From assembly GCA_013298265.1 (NCBI GenBank), contig JAAFHE010000059.1, positions 1 to 11,195 of the forward strand: 11,195 nt of DNA, given 5' to 3'. The stretch comes from Lysobacterales bacterium. Lineage in GTDB: Bacteria; Pseudomonadota; Gammaproteobacteria; Xanthomonadales; Rhodanobacteraceae. The position numbers were made by a program, and so were the translations under genes. Position 1 is the stretch's first letter. Each line of letters opens with the position of its first letter. A model generated the notes under the pieces. The model did not search any database. It saw only the letters and a list, made by a program, of their open reading frames with translations, and was not told where the DNA came from. Positions 6,678 to 11,195 of this stretch are shown piece by piece.

Positions 6678-8051
6678 TCAGAACGAGTACTTGGCCAGGA
6701 ACTGCAGGCGATTGATGTCGCCCTCGGCACCGCTCTCGACTTCGCGCCGGCCAAGCATGTACTCGACGCCCACATCAAGCTTGGGCAACGGCGAGTAGAT
6801 GAAGTTGAGGCGGAAGCTCTGCGAGCTCTTGGTGACGCCGGTTCCGGTGAAGGCCACGGGATTGTCGTAGTCGCTGCGCGCGTACATCAGGTTGCTGCGC
6901 AGCTTCTTGTTGGCGAAGACATGCCGCCAGGCGACATAGCCGGCGAAACCGTCGATGCCTTCCAGGTCGTTGCTGAGGTCGAGCACCGAATCGGAGGTCA
7001 CGCCCAGCCCGATGTAGCGGCTGATCGCGCCGGCGCTCACCTGATAGCGGATGTCGTTGTACTCGCCGATGGTGAACTTGCCGCTGACGCCGATCGCGCC
7101 GCCGAACTGGCTGTCCTTGATGGCCGGCGTGGTGCCGGCGGCCGGACGATCTATGCGCAGGTCGCGCAGCAGACCGGTGATGCCGAAGTGGCCCCAGGTG
7201 CCTTTCCACGTATAGCGCGCGGCGAGATCGGGTACCGCGCCGCGGTCGGAACTGGCCGCGGCGCCACCACCGCGCGGAATGATCGTGGTCTGCGGATCTT
7301 CGAGCGAGATCTGGAAATTGCCCCGGGTGTAGCGAATCTGCGGCTGGCGCACGAACACCACGCCATCGGTCGGACCGATCAGATCGGCCGTCTCGGGCAG
7401 CGCCGCCGTATCCATGAACGTGGACCAGGTCTGGCCGGCCAGCCACGTGTTCCAATAGGCGTAGGCGTGGCGCAGCGTGACGCCGTAGGTGTTGGTCGCG
7501 TTCTCGTTGCCGAGTGCACCGCCGAAGAAATCCCATTCGACGAACGCGCCGAGCTTGTCGCTATTGTCGGTGACGGTGTCGATGCCGATGTTCAGACGCG
7601 AGAACTTCGCGCCGGCATCGTAATCGGTGCCCGAGCCGCGGCCACCGACCGGCGTCTGCCCCGGCACATAGAGGTCGCGGCCGCTGGCCGAATCGGCAAA
7701 CTGGCCCGAGTCAGTGCGTGTGAGCGCGAAGTCGGTCTTCATGAAACCTCCGATCTTCACCGTCGTGCCGGGACTGCCACCCGGCGTGAGCGTGGTGACC
7801 TGGATCGGCAGCTTCACGCCAGCAGCGGCTGGACCGGCGGCAGCGGGCGCGGTCGCCGGTGCCGCGGCAGTTGCCTTCTTCTGTGCGTCGACAGCGGCCT
7901 TCAGTTCGGCCAGCTGCTGTTCGAGTTGCGCAATGCGGCTTTCGAGCGCCGCTTCGCTGCGGCTGTCGGCGTGCGCAGCTCCGCTCAGCGACAACAGCAG
8001 GGCAGCGGCCAGTACGGTGCGGCGTAGTGAAAAAAGATGCGAGACAGCCAT
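6678..8051 (-). CDS. DcaP-like trimeric outer-membrane porin
   Basis: A 457-residue protein with a signal peptide cut after AHA (Ala28). A short coiled-coil heptad region follows (SEAALESRIAQLEQQLAELK, about 32-51, continuing to 60), then an Ala/Pro linker (61-78). A beta-barrel starts around VKIGGFMKTDFAL (98-110) and ends in the C-terminal Phe (LQFLAKYSF) recognised for outer-membrane insertion. The order helix, linker, barrel beginning 'GGF.K.D' is that of DcaP-family porins, which admit dicarboxylates and other small anions in Acinetobacter. The open frame extends 75 codons upstream into the acs gene, but the ATG at 8051 is right: it begins the signal peptide and has a GGGAGGGG Shine-Dalgarno 8 nt upstream. 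It is the first gene of an operon with the MHS symporter and diverges from acs. The actual solute is unknown; anion passage is inferred. Confidence 0.88.
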   Translation of the reverse strand: MAVSHLFSLRRTVLAAALLLSLSGAAHADSRSEAALESRIAQLEQQLAELKAAVDAQKKATAAAPATAPAAAGPAAAGVKLPIQVTTLTPGGSPGTTVKIGGFMKTDFALTRTDSGQFADSASGRDLYVPGQTPVGGRGSGTDYDAGAKFSRLNIGIDTVTDNSDKLGAFVEWDFFGGALGNENATNTYGVTLRHAYAYWNTWLAGQTWSTFMDTAALPETADLIGPTDGVVFVRQPQIRYTRGNFQISLEDPQTTIIPRGGGAAASSDRGAVPDLAARYTWKGTWGHFGITGLLRDLRIDRPAAGTTPAIKDSQFGGAIGVSGKFTIGEYNDIRYQVSAGAISRYIGLGVTSDSVLDLSNDLEGIDGFAGYVAWRHVFANKKLRSNLMYARSDYDNPVAFTGTGVTKSSQSFRLNFIYSPLPKLDVGVEYMLGRREVESGAEGDINRLQFLAKYSF

Positions 8052-8123
8052 TGAACGACCCCTCCCAAGGTGTGTGGCGCGCCGAGGTTGCGCCCACCGA
8101 TCCGGCGCGCCTATTCGCCATTG

Positions 8124-8155
8124 GTCGAAGCGCAGCGGCGTTTCGACTAAAGTCG
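8124..8155. promoter_or_regulatory. Overlapping dyads, candidate response-regulator binding site
   Basis: GTCGAA (8124-8129) and TTCGAC (8142-8147) form a perfect 6-bp inverted repeat 18 bp apart start to start. The right arm overlaps a second perfect dyad, CGACT-AA-AGTCG (8144-8155). The cluster is central in the divergent porin/acs spacer, about 110 bp upstream of the acs start codon, a fitting place for an activator that controls both directions. NarL/LuxR-type regulators commonly bind short inverted repeats. The identity of the binder is inferred. Confidence 0.35.
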
Positions 8156-8234
8156 GATTGGTTGTGCATAAGCCTCGGATACTGTTGATGCAACGCAGCA
8201 GGGGAGGGGCGCTGTCGGCGCGATACTTTGATGA

Positions 8235-8254
8235 TTTATATATAAATATATAAA
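8235..8254. repeat. 20-bp A/T-only inverted repeat before acs ribosome-binding site
   Basis: TTTATATAT (8235-8243) and ATATATAAA (8246-8254) are perfect reverse complements around AA. This gives 20 consecutive A/T bases in a GC-rich context, ending inside the acs Shine-Dalgarno. It may be a DNA-melting or -10 region for a promoter, or an AU hairpin or unstructured leader that tunes acs translation. The sequence does not decide between these. Confidence 0.5.
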
Positions 8255-8265
8255 GGGACGATATC

Positions 8266-10212
<1,947 letters not shown>

Positions 10213-10247
10213 CCGCGACCGTCCGCCCAACCGCGCCGACCGGTGAC

Positions 10248-10276
10248 CGCTTGCGGCAATGCCATTGCCGCAAGCG
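10248..10276. repeat. Perfect 14-bp inverted repeat with 1-nt centre between acs and regulator gene
   Basis: CGCTTGCGGCAATG (10248-10261) and CATTGCCGCAAGCG (10263-10276) are exact reverse complements around a single C. In RNA this would be a very stable 12-13-bp hairpin. No T-rich tract follows, so it is not a canonical intrinsic terminator. It lies 35 bp after the acs stop and 24 bp before the regulator start. It may be an operator for a dimeric protein, an attenuator or mRNA-stabilising hairpin separating acs from the regulator, or a dispersed palindromic repeat. An in-frame ATG (10259-10261) lies in its left arm. Confidence 0.7.
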
Positions 10277-10300
10277 ACGGCGGATGCGATCCTCGGGCGT

Positions 10301-10975
10301 ATGACCGAAATCCTGATCGCCGACGATCATCCGTTGTATCGCGACGCGCTGCGCCGCGCACTGCATCAGGCTGCACCCGGCGCCAGCCTGTTCGAGTCGG
10401 CGACCGTGCCGGAGCTGTTGGCCCTGGTCGAAGCGCATCCGGAAGCGGAGCTGCTGCTGCTGGATCTGCACATGCCCGGCGCGCGCGGTTTTTCTGCACT
10501 GGCGCATCTGCGCGGTCAGTATCCGGGCCTGCCGGTCATCGTCGTGTCGGCCCACGAGGAAGCCAGCGTCGCGCGTCGCGCACTCGCCCACGGCGCGGCC
10601 GGCTACATCCCGAAATCGAGTTCCGCAGAAACCATCGTTGAAGCCATCGGCCACGTGCGCGACGGCGAGATCTGGATGCCCGCGTCGATGGGTTCGGCGT
10701 CGACGCCATTGCGCGACGATGAAGCGCAGATCGCCGCGCGCGTGGCCGAGCTGACACCGCAGCAGTTCCGCGTGCTGGCGATGATCGCCGAAGGTCTGCT
10801 CAACAAGCAGATTGCCTACGAGCTCGGTGTGTCCGAAGCCACGGTCAAGGCGCACATGACTGCAATCATGCGCAAGCTGGGCTGCAACAACCGCACGCAG
10901 GTCGCGCTGGCCGCGAGCCAGCTCGCGCTGGATCCGAACACGGCGCTGCCGCCGGCGGATGTGGAAGACAGCTGA
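10301..10975 (+). CDS. NarL/LuxR-family response regulator, CrbR-like
   Basis: A 224-residue two-component regulator. The receiver domain (about 3-118) has the acidic pair Asp8/Asp9 (IADDHPLYRDAL), the phospho-acceptor Asp55 (LLLLDLHMPG), Ser83 and Lys105 (GYIPKSSS), all required for phosphorylation. The C-terminal LuxR-type helix-turn-helix runs from LTPQQFRVLAMIAEGLLNKQ through IAYELGVSEATVKAHM to RKLGCNNRTQVA. Position beside acs and a hybrid kinase, and the overall sequence, suggest the CrbR role, which in Vibrio and Pseudomonas is to activate acs. The start at 10301 (MTEILIADDH) is preferred because receivers begin just before the first strand. The in-frame ATG at 10259 would add 14 residues, and that start codon lies inside a perfect palindrome. 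Neither has a clear Shine-Dalgarno. Function as acs activator is inferred from context. Confidence 0.92.
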   Translation: MTEILIADDHPLYRDALRRALHQAAPGASLFESATVPELLALVEAHPEAELLLLDLHMPGARGFSALAHLRGQYPGLPVIVVSAHEEASVARRALAHGAAGYIPKSSSAETIVEAIGHVRDGEIWMPASMGSASTPLRDDEAQIAARVAELTPQQFRVLAMIAEGLLNKQIAYELGVSEATVKAHMTAIMRKLGCNNRTQVALAASQLALDPNTALPPADVEDS

Positions 10976-11046
10976 GCAGGCGGGCTACGGACCCGGTGTC
11001 GAGCAGCAGCGAATGCCGCTGCCGGAACGTCAATACACACTCATCT
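10976..11046. other. Convergent spacer with weak hairpin
   Basis: The 71-bp gap between the convergent regulator and kinase genes has a 6-bp hairpin, GCAGCG (11006-11011) with CGCTGC (11017-11022) around AATGC. There is no T tract on either side, so it is at best a weak or bidirectional stop. Confidence 0.3.
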
Positions 11047-11195
11047 TCATGCCGATGACTTCGTCGCGGCGGATCTGCACATCGCCGACAGCAGCGCGCG
11101 CAGTGCGGCCGGCTTGACCGGCTTGTGCAGCAAGGCGTAGTGGCGCAGCCGCGCACGCTGCTTGAGTTCCGGGCTGCGATCAGCCGTGAGCAGCG
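11047..11195 (-). CDS. Hybrid sensor histidine kinase, C-terminal receiver end (partial, CrbS-like)
   Basis: Only the last 48 codons are present; the gene enters from the right edge. The reverse strand reads LLTADRSPELKQRARLRHYA, LLHKPVKPAALRALLSAM, then a short tail to a TGA at 11047-11049. This is the end of a receiver domain: beta4 (LLTAD, with Thr at the conserved Thr/Ser position), alpha4, then beta5 with HKPVKP holding the conserved Lys, then alpha5. Ending a protein in such a domain next to a NarL-type regulator and acs fits CrbS, a hybrid kinase with a sodium:solute-symporter-like membrane module, PAS, kinase and receiver domains. Those upstream domains are not visible, so CrbS is an inference; any hybrid kinase would fit the fragment. 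It is convergent with the regulator gene. Confidence 0.78.
   Translation of the reverse strand, partial: LLTADRSPELKQRARLRHYALLHKPVKPAALRALLSAMCRSAATKSSA

Larger units (their letters stand above)
8052..8265. promoter_or_regulatory. Divergent porin-operon/acs control region
   Basis: These 214 bp must hold the promoters and activator sites for both transcripts. Visible elements are two GGCGCGCC palindromes 28 bp apart (8076-8083, 8104-8111), overlapping dyads at 8124-8155, the porin Shine-Dalgarno (complement of about 8060-8067), an A/T-only dyad at 8235-8254 and the acs Shine-Dalgarno AAAGGGA (8252-8258). A weak -10-like GATACT occurs at 8222-8227 without a matching -35, as expected for an activator-dependent promoter; it is not a firm assignment. 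Confidence 0.55.

Noticed and set aside
6921..8027. 368-codon plus-strand frame across the porin gene
   Set aside because: Antisense shadow of a porin that has a signal peptide, barrel pattern and C-terminal Phe.
8185..8233. TTGATG (8185-8190 and 8228-8233) as -35 elements for acs
   Set aside because: No acceptable -10 hexamer lies 16-18 bp downstream of either copy.

Overview
This is a GC-rich (roughly two-thirds G+C), densely coding chromosomal segment. Gene content suggests a gammaproteobacterium, most likely of the Xanthomonadales type. The clues are a PhhA N-terminus of the kind I remember from xanthomonads, a DcaP-type porin, and an acs gene next to a CrbR/CrbS-like two-component pair. 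The taxonomic call is inference; there is no rRNA gene in the window. I see no tRNA, insertion sequence, phage gene or CRISPR array.

Layout. (A) 1-678: the first 23 codons of phenylalanine-4-hydroxylase (minus strand) diverge from an Lrp/AsnC-family regulator. The AT-richer gap between them carries repeated GCGCAA/TTGCGC elements. (B) 681-2750: two minus-strand genes, a rhomboid intramembrane protease with a complete catalytic Ser/His pair, followed by a DUF3142 putative lipoprotein. (C) 2993-4762: a secreted DUF885-family putative metallopeptidase, divergent from the rhomboid gene. (D) 4990-11195: a carboxylate-use locus. A DcaP-like outer-membrane porin and an MHS-family inner-membrane symporter form a minus-strand operon ending in a convincing intrinsic terminator. 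Acetyl-CoA synthetase (acs) and a NarL/LuxR-type response regulator lie divergently on the plus strand. The C-terminal receiver domain of a hybrid histidine kinase enters from the right edge, convergent with the regulator.

How block D probably works (inference). The porin lets a small carboxylate cross the outer membrane, the symporter carries it across the inner membrane, and Acs converts it to acyl-CoA. The kinase/regulator pair, resembling CrbS/CrbR (the acetate-switch system that activates acs in Vibrio and Pseudomonas), would control the locus. The least explained features are non-coding: a perfect 14-bp inverted repeat with a 1-nt centre between acs and the regulator, a 20-bp A/T-only dyad directly before the acs ribosome-binding site, and overlapping dyads in the divergent porin/acs control region. 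I did not find a wholly new multi-gene system. The protein-coding genes belong to recognisable families, although two (DUF3142, DUF885) have no firmly assigned function.
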